Of a DNA stretch of 10,795 bases, positions 1-7,900 are shown in pieces; within the stretch, counting starts at the first letter, position 1, and the number at the start of each line of letters is the position of its first letter. The notes below the pieces were generated by a model. The model made no database searches. It was not told the DNA's origin and saw only the letters and a list, made by a program, of their open reading frames with translations. Source of the DNA: DAIPHL01 sp036771375 (GTDB lineage Bacteria > Synergistota > Synergistia > Synergistales > Synergistaceae). Location of the stretch: positions 1 through 10,795 of the forward strand of contig DAIPHL010000073.1 in the NCBI GenBank assembly GCA_036771375.1. The letters run 5' to 3'. Made by a program: the position numbers and the translations under genes.

Positions 1-1151
1 CGCCGGAGGCGACCTTCGGCGCGAGCTTCGCCATGCCTTCGACGGTGAACGGCAACGTCACGGTGAACGCGATCGGCCTGAAGGCGCTTCTTGTGCCCGC
101 CAACGTCGGCAAGATCTACAAGGTCGCCGGCGGCGACTGCAGTAAATTCACCGGCAAGGTCTCGCTCCAGGCCGACGGCATGGCCGTGACTTCGGCCATG
201 GCGGACATCGCCGCGGGCGCGGGCGGCATCACCGTCAAGGTCAAGGCGGCCTCCGCCACCTCGGAGGACAAGATCTCGATAACGGGGTTCGCCGACGATA
301 CGAGCATCCTCTACGAGGTCAAGGACGGCAAGCCGCAGAGCATCTCGAAGAGCTTCACCATCGTCACGACCAACGGCAAATCGGCGAGCGTGACCTTCAG
401 CCCCGACCTGCCCGATTGGATCGAACACAGCAAGGGCAAGGAGACGACGAGCGGGACGAATGTGACGAGGACGGACACCCTGACGGTCACCCCGAAAAGC
501 GCCGGCCAGAGCTACCAGGGCAAGCTCGTCGTCAAGGCGGGGACGGCGAGCCTGGAGAGGTCCTTCCGCGTAAAGAAGAAGACGGACGGGGGGCCGGGAC
601 CGGGGCCGGAGGATCCGACGAAGCCGGGAGACGACTCCTACATCTCCGCGGTGGGCGGCGGCGCGATGGTGCCGGCGAGCCCGCTGAAGTGGGAGCTGAT
701 CTCGTACGCGCCGGACAACTCGAACTACCGGCCGGTGACGATCACCGTCAGCTTCTGGGCCGATCAGTATCCGGAGCACGTCCAGGTGGCGACGACGGGC
801 TTCATCGGCGACGTGCGCTCCGAGGTCCTGGATTACAGAAGGAACGCCCCCTCCGCGGGGATGAAGGAGTACGTCCTGCGGGTTCACGGTCGGGTGGCGA
901 GCCAGGCGCTCGACTACGGCGGAGCGGCGATCACGTCCATCCACTTCCGCTTCCCCGGGGAGTCCGCCGCGACGTGGACGCGTTATATCGTCATTCCGGG
1001 CAGCGGCATAAAGCTTGCGGACATGACGAAACTGTCCTACGACAGGTACTATGACCACGGAGGAGGCGGCTGCGACGCGGGCTTCGGGCTCGGCGGCGCG
1101 ATCGTCCTGCTTGCCGCGGCCGGTGCCGCGGCGCTCCGAAAGAGAGGCTGA
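1..1151 (+). CDS. Surface/secreted protein with Synergist-CTERM sorting signal, 5'-truncated
   Basis: The frame is open from base 3 to the TGA at 1149-1151, giving 382 visible residues. An ATG at 33 is in frame, but it has no ribosome binding site and coding sequence continues upstream of it, so the true start is probably outside the window. The visible part is beta-rich and Thr/Ser/Gly-rich. It has one probable Ig-like or BACON-like unit (about residues 105-190), a Gly/Pro linker (GGPGPGPEDPTKPGDD, about residues 197-212), a second beta domain, and a C-terminal tail. The tail reads GGGGCDAGFG, then a roughly 17-residue Ala/Leu/Val/Ile helix, then RKRG. That layout (Gly-rich with one Cys, transmembrane helix, basic end) matches the Synergist-CTERM signal, which is thought to direct processing and anchoring at the cell envelope. 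The functional part of the protein is not visible, so no role is assigned. It is separated from the catabolic genes by a terminator and appears unrelated to them. Confidence 0.85.
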   Translation, partial: PEATFGASFAMPSTVNGNVTVNAIGLKALLVPANVGKIYKVAGGDCSKFTGKVSLQADGMAVTSAMADIAAGAGGITVKVKAASATSEDKISITGFADDTSILYEVKDGKPQSISKSFTIVTTNGKSASVTFSPDLPDWIEHSKGKETTSGTNVTRTDTLTVTPKSAGQSYQGKLVVKAGTASLERSFRVKKKTDGGPGPGPEDPTKPGDDSYISAVGGGAMVPASPLKWELISYAPDNSNYRPVTITVSFWADQYPEHVQVATTGFIGDVRSEVLDYRRNAPSAGMKEYVLRVHGRVASQALDYGGAAITSIHFRFPGESAATWTRYIVIPGSGIKLADMTKLSYDRYYDHGGGGCDAGFGLGGAIVLLAAAGAAALRKRG

Positions 1152-1155
1152 GCCG

Positions 1156-1192
1156 AAAGAGAGCCGCGCGAAACGCGCGGCTCTCTTTTTTT
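1156..1192 (+). terminator. Intrinsic terminator of the surface-protein gene
   Basis: A perfect 15-bp stem (1156-1170 with 1174-1188), mostly G+C, closes on an AAA loop and runs into a T tract at 1186-1192. It begins 5 bases after the stop codon. This is a textbook Rho-independent terminator. It isolates the upstream gene from the catabolic cluster. Confidence 0.95.
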
Positions 1193-1385
1193 GCGCACCG
1201 GGCGGGGGACGAGGCGAAAGCCCCCCCCCTCAAAAAGAAGCTCCGTCCGGCGGAACCCGGGTCGGACAGCGTAATACATCCCTTTGCCTTCCCGCTTTCG
1301 GCTGCGGGGTTCGACGGCGGCCCCACCCGACTCCGGGGGCGATGAATCTCGACGAGCCGAATCCTTTCGAATGAGTCAAACTCTC
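1193..1385. other. GC-rich intergenic spacer, no gene recognised
   Basis: I see no credible gene here. The stretch has a run of nine C (1221-1229) and several short G+C inverted repeats: GTCCG/CGGAC at 1245-1249 and 1263-1267, CCCGC/GCGGG at 1291-1295 and 1304-1308, and GGGG/CCCC at 1306-1309 and 1321-1324. No stem is followed by a proper T tract, and I recognise no tRNA, riboswitch or small RNA. It could be an interspersed repeat or a decayed sequence; a single copy cannot decide this. Confidence 0.5.
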
Positions 1386-1414
1386 TTGACAGATGGAGAA
1401 AAACATGGTATGGT
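1386..1414 (+). promoter_or_regulatory. Sigma70-type promoter of the catabolic cluster
   Basis: A perfect -35 box TTGACA (1386-1391) is followed after 17 bp by TATGGT (1409-1414, four of six matches to TATAAT). A TG one base upstream (1406-1407) makes it an extended -10. Transcription would start near 1421, giving a leader of about 75 bases before the regulator ATG. The surrounding AT-richness contrasts sharply with the GC-rich flanks. A weaker overlapping pair, TTGTTA (1415-1420) and GATAAA (1438-1443), also exists. Confidence 0.75.
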
Positions 1415-1415
1415 T

Positions 1416-1455
1416 TGTTAAATAAAATATTAACATCGATAAAAAATTATTAACA
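1416..1455 (+). promoter_or_regulatory. Candidate operator: TGTTAA/TTAACA repeats after the -10 box
   Basis: An inverted repeat TGTTAA (1416-1421) / TTAACA (1430-1435) has an 8-bp spacer. The right arm belongs to an 8-base direct repeat TATTAACA at 1428-1435 and 1448-1455, whose period is exactly 20 bp, close to two helical turns. The cluster spans the predicted transcription start and early leader, a typical place for repression. The adjacent PAS-HTH regulator is the obvious candidate ligand. AT-rich sequence makes chance repeats likelier, so binding is inference. Confidence 0.45.
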
Positions 1456-1496
1456 AATGCTCTCTCGCTCACGTTGTGGGAAGACAAGGTACGAGG

Positions 1497-2156
1497 ATGG
1501 TGAGTTCGTTGACATCCAAGGAGAAGATCCGCTCGTTTCTGCCGCTTGTCGATTTCATCGCCGAGGTCTCGGGACCCTTCACCGAGGTCGTTCTGCACGA
1601 CGTGACGAGCAGGGAACACGCCCTGATCGCCATTCGAAACGGACGCCTCTCCGGTCGCGACGTCGGAGCCCCCATGACCGATTTCGCGGTCCATCTTCTC
1701 GAACACGCACGAAAAGAAGGGAAACACTTCATCACGAACTACCTCGGCCAGGCCGGCGGCGGCGACGGAAAATTCCTCAAGTCGTCCACGTTTTTCATAC
1801 GGGACGACGAAGGAGAGATCATCGGGATGCTCGGGATCAACACCGACCTCTCGGCTCTGCGTGAACTTCACAAAATGCTCGGGCAGATGATCGCGCTCGA
1901 CGACGAAGCGGTGGCGGACATCGCCGCCGCAGAGGCGAGAATGGAGGAACCGACCGTAAGGGATATGGTCCGTCTCGTGATGGACCAGGTCATGAACACA
2001 AACGGTTCCCTCCCGGCGGAGATGAGCACGGAGGAGAAGAAGAAAACGGTCGAGGAGCTGGACAGAAGAGGCGTCTTCCTGCTCAAGGGGACCGTCTCCG
2101 AGGTCGCCCAGAGAATGGACGTCTCGGAGCAGACCATATACCGATACCTCAAATGA
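1497..2156 (+). CDS. YheO/DauR-type PAS-HTH transcriptional regulator
   Basis: A 219-residue DNA-binding regulator, probably the local switch of the catabolic cluster. Residues about 10-125 resemble the YheO-like PAS domain, with the segments GPFTEVVLHDV (26-36), REHALIAIRNGRLSGRDVG (39-57), a conserved KSSTFFIRDDEGEIIGMLGIN stretch (95-115) and TDLSALREL (116-124). The C-terminus, about residues 190-219, is a helix-turn-helix of the DauR type (GTVSEVAQRMDVSEQTIYRYL). I chose ATG 1497 because AAGG (1486-1489) lies 7 bases upstream. An in-frame GTG at 1476 would add seven residues but has no ribosome binding site. It is the first gene after the promoter and its TGA lies 56 bp before the dpaL start, so co-transcription and autoregulation are likely. 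Relatives respond to small molecules such as D-amino acids. The ligand here is unknown; a purine intermediate or 2,3-diaminopropionate is a guess. Confidence 0.88.
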   Translation: MVSSLTSKEKIRSFLPLVDFIAEVSGPFTEVVLHDVTSREHALIAIRNGRLSGRDVGAPMTDFAVHLLEHARKEGKHFITNYLGQAGGGDGKFLKSSTFFIRDDEGEIIGMLGINTDLSALRELHKMLGQMIALDDEAVADIAAAEARMEEPTVRDMVRLVMDQVMNTNGSLPAEMSTEEKKKTVEELDRRGVFLLKGTVSEVAQRMDVSEQTIYRYLK

Positions 2157-2197
2157 CCAGGGACAAAGGGCCGCTCGAACAGACCGGGCCGCCATAT

Positions 2198-2206
2198 GGA
2201 GGAGGA
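2198..2206 (+). promoter_or_regulatory. Strong ribosome binding site that fixes the dpaL start
   Basis: GGAGGAGGA ends 6 bases before ATG 2213. It decides the start against an in-frame ATG at 2153, which overlaps the regulator stop codon and would add 20 residues unlike the family N-terminus. Confidence 0.85.
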
Positions 2207-2212
2207 ATCTGC

Positions 2213-3475
2213 ATGCGGGATACGAAGGAAAAGATACTCTGGAGTTTCAACGAGAAGACGCCCTACTTCCGGAAGCCGGTTTCCGACGTGTCGAACTTCG
2301 GACGGGAGGAGATGGAGGCCGTCCGAACGTTCCACGCCTCGATACCGGGATACGAGCCGACGCCGCTGCACCGCCTCGACCGCCTCGCCGAGAGGCTCGG
2401 CGTCAAGGCACTCTATCTCAAGGACGAATCCTACCGCTTCGGCCTCCACGCCTTCAAGGTCCTCGGTGGGTCGTACGCCATCGCCAGGTACCTGGCCCGG
2501 CGCCTCGACAAGGAGCTGACCGAGCTCCCCTACGACGTCCTCACCGGAGAGGCCGTGAAAAGACAGCTCGGCGAGGTCACCTTCGCCACGACGACCGACG
2601 GCAATCACGGACGCGGCGTCGCCTGGACGGCACGCGTGCTCGGGCAGAGGGCCGTCGTCTACATGCCCAAGGGTTCCTCGCCCCTGCGCGTGGAGGCGAT
2701 CCGCGCGGAGGGGGCCGACGTCACCGTCCGCGACGTGAACTACGACGAGTCCGTCAGGCTGACCGCAGAGGAGGCCGCCGAAAAGGGCTGGGTCGTCGTC
2801 CAGGACACCGCCTGGGAGGGGTACGAGGACATCCCGCTCTGGATCATGCAGGGATACGGGACCATGGTCGCCGAGGCGATGGAACAGATGAAGGGGGACG
2901 GTGCGGACCTCCCGAGCCACGTCTTCGTCCAGGCCGGGGTCGGTTCGCTCGCGGGAATGGTGCAGGGCTTCTTCCGCGCGCACTTCCCGGAGGCCCCCCC
3001 TCGCGTGGTCGTCGTCGAGTCGAACCGGGCCGACTGCTATTATCGTTCGGCCCTCGCGGGCGATGGAAAGCCTCACGCCGTGACGGGGGACCTCGATACC
3101 CTCATGGCGGGGCTCGCGTGCGGAGAGGCGAACACCATCGCCTACGACATCCTTCGCGACTACGCCTCCGCCTTCGTCTCCTGCCCGGACTACGTGGCGG
3201 CACGCGGAATGAGGGTGCTCGGCAACCCGCTCGCGGGAGATCCGTACGTATGCTCGGGCGAATCCGGGGCGGTGACCGCCGGCTTGCTCACCTTCCTCAT
3301 GGAGGATGACGACCTCGCACCGCTGCGGGAAAAGCTGGAGCTCGACGAGCGCTCTACGGTCGTCCTCTTCAGCACCGAAGGCGACACCGACCCGGCGCGC
3401 TATCGCAGCGTCGTCTGGGACGGAGAGTTTCCGACGTTCGGCCTCGTGAACAGGGCTCGCCGGTCGGACGGATAG
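2213..3475 (+). CDS. dpaL: Diaminopropionate ammonia-lyase (YgeX/DpaL)
   Basis: A 420-residue cytosolic PLP enzyme of fold type II. The family converts 2,3-diaminopropionate (both D and L isomers) to pyruvate and two ammonia. The PLP lysine is K82 in RFGLHAFKVLGGSYA, matching the family signature around K77 of the E. coli enzyme. D129 in TTTDGNHGRGVAW and D198 in QDTAWEGYEDIPLWIMQGY match the two catalytic aspartates (D120 and D189 in E. coli). GVGSLAG (242-248) is the phosphate-binding loop, and CSGESGAVTAG lies near the C-terminus. The length is slightly above the roughly 400 usual. The gene follows the regulator by 56 bp and precedes ssnA by 36 bp. In the proposed pathway it is the last carbon-yielding step, feeding pyruvate to fermentation. 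A plain threonine dehydratase or cysteine synthase paralogue is unlikely given the family-specific blocks. Confidence 0.95.
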   Translation: MRDTKEKILWSFNEKTPYFRKPVSDVSNFGREEMEAVRTFHASIPGYEPTPLHRLDRLAERLGVKALYLKDESYRFGLHAFKVLGGSYAIARYLARRLDKELTELPYDVLTGEAVKRQLGEVTFATTTDGNHGRGVAWTARVLGQRAVVYMPKGSSPLRVEAIRAEGADVTVRDVNYDESVRLTAEEAAEKGWVVVQDTAWEGYEDIPLWIMQGYGTMVAEAMEQMKGDGADLPSHVFVQAGVGSLAGMVQGFFRAHFPEAPPRVVVVESNRADCYYRSALAGDGKPHAVTGDLDTLMAGLACGEANTIAYDILRDYASAFVSCPDYVAARGMRVLGNPLAGDPYVCSGESGAVTAGLLTFLMEDDDLAPLREKLELDERSTVVLFSTEGDTDPARYRSVVWDGEFPTFGLVNRARRSDG

Positions 3476-3511
3476 ATCCAAAGCAGGGCATCGAAAGGGG
3501 AGGGATGCGCG

Positions 3512-4846
3512 ATGTTGTTGGTGGGAAACGGAACGACCGTCACTCGTGACGAGAACAACCCTTTTTTGGCGGATGGCTGCGTCGCGATCGACCATAACCT
3601 CATCGTCGAGGTTGCCGAGACGTCCGAACTGAAGCGAAAATACGAAGGAGCCCACTTCGTCGATGCGCACGGCGGGATCATCATGCCGGGATTCATCAAC
3701 AGCCATATGCACTACTACAGCGCGTTTGCCCGGGGGTTCCCGGGCAAGGGGGACGCGGCGCCCGCCGTCGACTTCACCGAGGTGCTGGAACGCCTCTGGT
3801 GGAGGCTGGACAAGGCGCTCGCGCTTGACGACGTGTACTACAGCGCCATGGTCTGCATGATCGACTGCATCAAAAACGGCACGACGACCGTGATCGACCA
3901 TCACGCGAGCCCACACGCGGTAAGAGGGAGCCTCTTCCAGATCGCCGAGGCCGCAAAGGCGACCGGGATTCGAAGCTGCCTCTGCTACGAGGTCTCCGAC
4001 CGCGACGGCGAGGCGGTCATGCGGGAGGGCATAGAGGAGAACGTCGATTTCATCAAGCACGCCCGCAGGGAGAAGACCGATCTGCTCGCAGGCATGTTCG
4101 GCCTGCACGCCTCCATGACCCTCTCGAACGAGACCCTGGCGGCGTGTGCGGAGGCGATGGAGCCCCTCGAGGCGGGCTATCACGTGCATGTCGCGGAGGG
4201 CTATGGGGACGAGATCGACTCCGAGAAAAAGTACGGCAAGCGAATCCTCGAACGCTTCCGGGACTTCGGGATCACCGGGCCGAAGTCGATCGCCGTCCAC
4301 TGCATCCACATCAACGAGGGGGAAAAGGAGATTTTAAAGGAGACGGACACGGCCGTCGTCCACAACCCGGAGTCCAACATGGGCAACGCCGTCGGGTGTA
4401 GTCCCGTCCTCGACATGTACGCGCGCGGGATCCTGCTGGGCCTCGGCACGGACGGCTACGTGAGCGACATGCTCCAGTCGTACAAGATGGCGAACGCCCT
4501 GCAGAAACATCACAACCGGCATCCGAACGTCGCCTGGACGGAGATTCCGGGGATGCTCTTCGAGAACAACGCAGAGATCGCTGCGCGGTACTTCGGCGTC
4601 CCGGTGGGGCGACTCGCGCCCGGATATTCGGGGGACGTCATCATCTCCGACTACGTCCCGCCCACGGAGCTCACGGACAAGAACATCAACGGGCATCTGC
4701 TCTTCGGAACGAACGGGCGCAGCATCACGACCACGATCGCGCGGGGTCGGATTCTGATGGAGAAGCGGACGCTCGTCGGGATCGACGAGACGAGGATCAT
4801 GACGAGGGCCCGCGAATGTGCGGCGGAGGTCTGGGAGAAATTTTAG
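3512..4846 (+). CDS. ssnA: SsnA-family metal-dependent amidohydrolase
   Basis: A 444-residue cytosolic TIM-barrel amidohydrolase of the cytosine/guanine deaminase and Atz/Trz branch, nearly the length of E. coli SsnA (442). Metal-site motifs are in order: HMH (H65, H67) in GFINSHMHYYSAFARG, HVHVAEG (H224, H226, E229), HCIHINEGEKE (H263, H266) and GTDG (D314). The block AVVHNPESNMGNAVG (281-295) is typical of the family. Such enzymes deaminate or open nitrogen heterocycles. The true SsnA substrate is not firmly established; given the neighbours, a purine-derived ring or ureido compound is the likely one. The start is supported by AGGGGAGGG (3496-3504), 7 bases upstream of the ATG. E. coli ssnA lies next to ygfK as here, but in reverse order. 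Guanine deaminase is the main alternative, and less likely because of the operon context. Confidence 0.92.
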   Translation: MLLVGNGTTVTRDENNPFLADGCVAIDHNLIVEVAETSELKRKYEGAHFVDAHGGIIMPGFINSHMHYYSAFARGFPGKGDAAPAVDFTEVLERLWWRLDKALALDDVYYSAMVCMIDCIKNGTTTVIDHHASPHAVRGSLFQIAEAAKATGIRSCLCYEVSDRDGEAVMREGIEENVDFIKHARREKTDLLAGMFGLHASMTLSNETLAACAEAMEPLEAGYHVHVAEGYGDEIDSEKKYGKRILERFRDFGITGPKSIAVHCIHINEGEKEILKETDTAVVHNPESNMGNAVGCSPVLDMYARGILLGLGTDGYVSDMLQSYKMANALQKHHNRHPNVAWTEIPGMLFENNAEIAARYFGVPVGRLAPGYSGDVIISDYVPPTELTDKNINGHLLFGTNGRSITTTIARGRILMEKRTLVGIDETRIMTRARECAAEVWEKF

Positions 4847-4855
4847 CGGCGCTGC

Positions 4856-4892
4856 GGCCGCGTTGAGGATCGAAACCACCGACGACGCGGCC
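4856..4892 (+). other. Inverted repeat in the ssnA-ygfK gap
   Basis: The 104-bp gap between ssnA and ygfK holds GGCCGCG (4856-4862) and CGCGGCC (4886-4892), 7-bp arms with a 23-base loop. No T tract follows, so it is not an intrinsic terminator. It may be a message-stability or processing structure, or simply the result of high G+C. Confidence 0.3.
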
Positions 4893-4933
4893 CGGGCCGG
4901 GGGAAGTCCGGAAAATGCGTCCCGCCAGAGGAT

Positions 4934-4942
4934 AGGGAGGAG
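4934..4942 (+). promoter_or_regulatory. Ribosome binding site that fixes the ygfK start
   Basis: AGGGAGGAG lies 8 bases before ATG 4951. An in-frame GTG at 4942 overlaps the last base of this site and so is unlikely to be the initiator. Confidence 0.8.
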
Positions 4943-4950
4943 TGCGAGAA

Positions 4951-7900
4951 ATGTCCCATCATATGAGACCTTTGCCTTTTACGAAGCTGCTGAGGTGGAT
5001 TCTTCGCGAGTACGAGGAGAACGGGAGCATCTTCGGCATCCACCGGTCGCAGTTTTATCGGCCGCACGCCGGCGCTCCGTATTCGTCGAAACTCTTCGGG
5101 GACGACCTGGCGACGCCCATCGGGCCGGCGGCCGGCCCGAACACGCAGCTTGCGCAGAACATCGTCGCAAGCTGGCTCACCGGAGCCCGCTTCATCGAAC
5201 TCAAGACCGTCCAGATCATGGACGAGCTCGAGTTCGGACGCCCATGTATCGATATGGAGGACGAGGGATACAACGTCGAGTGGTCGCAGGAGCTCAAACT
5301 GGAGCAGTCCGTGCAGGAGTACATCAAGGCCTGGGTGCTTCTGCCCGTGCTCCGTCGTCTGCTCGGTTGGGAGGATTTTCCGGTCGGGGCGATCTTCAAC
5401 CTCAGCGTCGGGTACGATCTGAAGGGCATCCTTCAGCCGCGGATGCAGACGTTCATCGACAGGATGCTCGACGCGAGCGGCGACATCGCGGCCTATCGCG
5501 ACGAACTCCAAAGACGCTTCCCCGATTTCGTCGACGTGGAGATTCCAAGTGCGCTCACAAACAGCTGTACCCTCTCCACGATGCACGGCTGTCCGCCGGA
5601 CGAGATCGGCAAGATCGCGCGGTACCTGCTCGAGGAGCGGGGGTTCCACCTCACGGTGAAGCTCAACCCGACTCTCATGGGGCCGGATTTCGTCCGCAAG
5701 ACACTGACCGAAACGCTCGGGTACGGTGACATCGAGATCCCGGACGCCGTCTTCGAACACGACCTGAAATACCCGCAGGCGCTCGAGATCGTGAAGATGA
5801 TGAAGGCCTGCGGCGAAAGGCAGGGAAAGTTTTTCGGCGTCAAACTCAGCAACACCCTCGCCATGCGCAATCATCGAAGCGTCATGCCCGGCGAGGAGAT
5901 GTACATGTCCGGACGCTCCCTGTACCCGATCACGTTGAACCTCTGGAACAGGCTGAACCGGGATTTGAACGGAGACCTCGCCGTCTCCTACTCCGCGGGA
6001 GCGGACGCCGCCAACGTGGCCCGTATCTTCTCCTGCGGCGCGCTCACCGTGACGATGGCCTCCGACATCCTGAAACCGGGAGGGTACGCCCGCTTTCTGC
6101 AGTGCATCGAAAATCTCGACGCCGCCATGAAGGCGAAGGACGCGAAGGATCTTCGCGCGTTCGCGGCGAACAAGGATCGGAACCTGGAAGAGGCCGCCGC
6201 GGACGCCCTCGTCGACCCGCGATACAAAAAGGCTTACTTCGCCGGGCCTCCGAAGGTCGAGCGCCCCCTCGGGTTCTTCGACTGCATCACGGCGCCCTGT
6301 GTGGAGCGGTGCGCGGTGCGGCAGGACGTGCCCGCCTACGCTCTGCAGATCGCGCGCGGCGATTACGACGGGGCCCTCGCGACGATTCTCGCGAGAAATC
6401 CGCTCCCCGGCCTCACCGGGTACGTCTGCACGCACCTCTGCGAGACGCGGTGTACGAGGGCGAACTACGACGAACCCGTCAACATTCGGGCGCTCAAACG
6501 CTTCGCCGCCGAGCGGGGAAGCGTGCCCTCGAGGACGTGCGCAGGCTCCAACGGGCGCGCCGTTGCCATCGTCGGGGCAGGCCCCTCCGGGCTTGCCGCC
6601 GCGAGCTCCCTTGCGCTCGCCGGTTTTCGGGTGACCGTCTTCGAGGCCCGCGACCGGGCCGGTGGCATGATGGCGATTGCACCCGCATTCCGCCTGCCTC
6701 CGTCGGTGATGGACGAAGACGTCCGGCGAATCGAGGCGATGGGCGTCGAAATCAAGCGTCGACATCGGGTGAAGATCTCGCCCGAAAACCTGCTGAACAT
6801 GGGATACGACGCGGTATACGTCGCCTGCGGCTTTCCGAAGGACGCTCCTCTCGGGATTCCCGGCGACGACGCCGAAGGGGTGTGGACGGCGCTCTCCCTT
6901 CTCGAGGAGACGAGCGCCGGCAGGCGCCCCGACCTGGGGAAGAAGGGCCTGGTCGTCGGCGGAGGCAATACCGCGATGGACGCGGCCCGCACCGCGCAGC
7001 GCCTCGCCGGGGTTCCCGTGACCGTCGTCTACAGACGGACCAGAGCGGAGATGCCGGCGATCGAGGAGGAACGCGCGCTTCTCTTCGAGGAGGGGAATCG
7101 TCTCGAAGAGCTGGCGGCTCCGCTTCGCGTCGTCGTGAAGGACGGAAGGGTCGCGGGGCTCGAATGTGAGCGCACCCGCCTGGGAGAGCCGGACGCAAGC
7201 GGCCGGAGGCGACCGGAGCCGACGGGGGAACGCTTCGTCCTCGAAGCCGACTTCATCGTGGCGGCGATCGGACAGAGCGCCGATACGGCCTTCCTTCGAA
7301 ACGGGCGGATCGAGCTCGCGAAGGACGGGGCGATCGTGACCGCTTGCAGCGGAAGGACGTCGATCGGCGGCGTTTACGCCGGAGGGGATGTGGTCACCGG
7401 ACCGGCGATCGTGATACAGGCCTGCGCCGACGGCGCACGGGCCGCGGACGCAATCCGCCGCGAGTTCGGCATCGAGCGCCCCCATGGCGGGAACGTGCCG
7501 GCGCCCACGGCGGACGAGCTCGACGAACTTCGCATCGCGAGGGCGCGCAGGGTCTCCCGCAATCACGAGGCACACCTTCCGGTGGAGAACAGAAAGGGCT
7601 TCGAGCTCGTCGAGACGACCTTCGACGAAGAAAGTGCCGTCGCGGAGGCCAAGCGCTGCCTCCAGTGTGCCACGGTATGCGGGAAGTGCATCGAGGTCTG
7701 CCCGAACCGGGCCAATTACAGCTACGCCTCCCTGCCCCTCGCGGTCGTGATCCCGAACTTCGAGCAGCATGGCGGAACGCTCCGCTCCTGCGGGTTCGAG
7801 CGGGTGGAGATCGTGCAGGGAAGCCAGATCGTCCACATCGATGAATTCTGCAACGAGTGCGGCAATTGCAGCACTTTCTGCGTCCACGAGGGACGTCCCT

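Noticed and set aside
1245..1267. Possible terminator reading on the minus strand
   Set aside because: The stem is only about 5 bp and the T run lies several bases beyond it; there is also no minus-strand gene for it to serve.
1230..2195. Minus-strand open frame covering the promoter and regulator
   Set aside because: It would cross the AT-rich promoter region and oppose a clear PAS-HTH gene; no motif recognised.
3505..3549. A 14-codon frame starting at an ATG 7 bases before the ssnA start
   Set aside because: It sits directly against the Shine-Dalgarno sequence, whose spacing favours ATG 3512, and the peptide has no signal.
1868..4309. A long minus-strand open frame across the regulator, dpaL and ssnA
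   Set aside because: It runs antisense across three well-supported genes, has low-complexity composition and shows no family motif; a third-position GC artefact.
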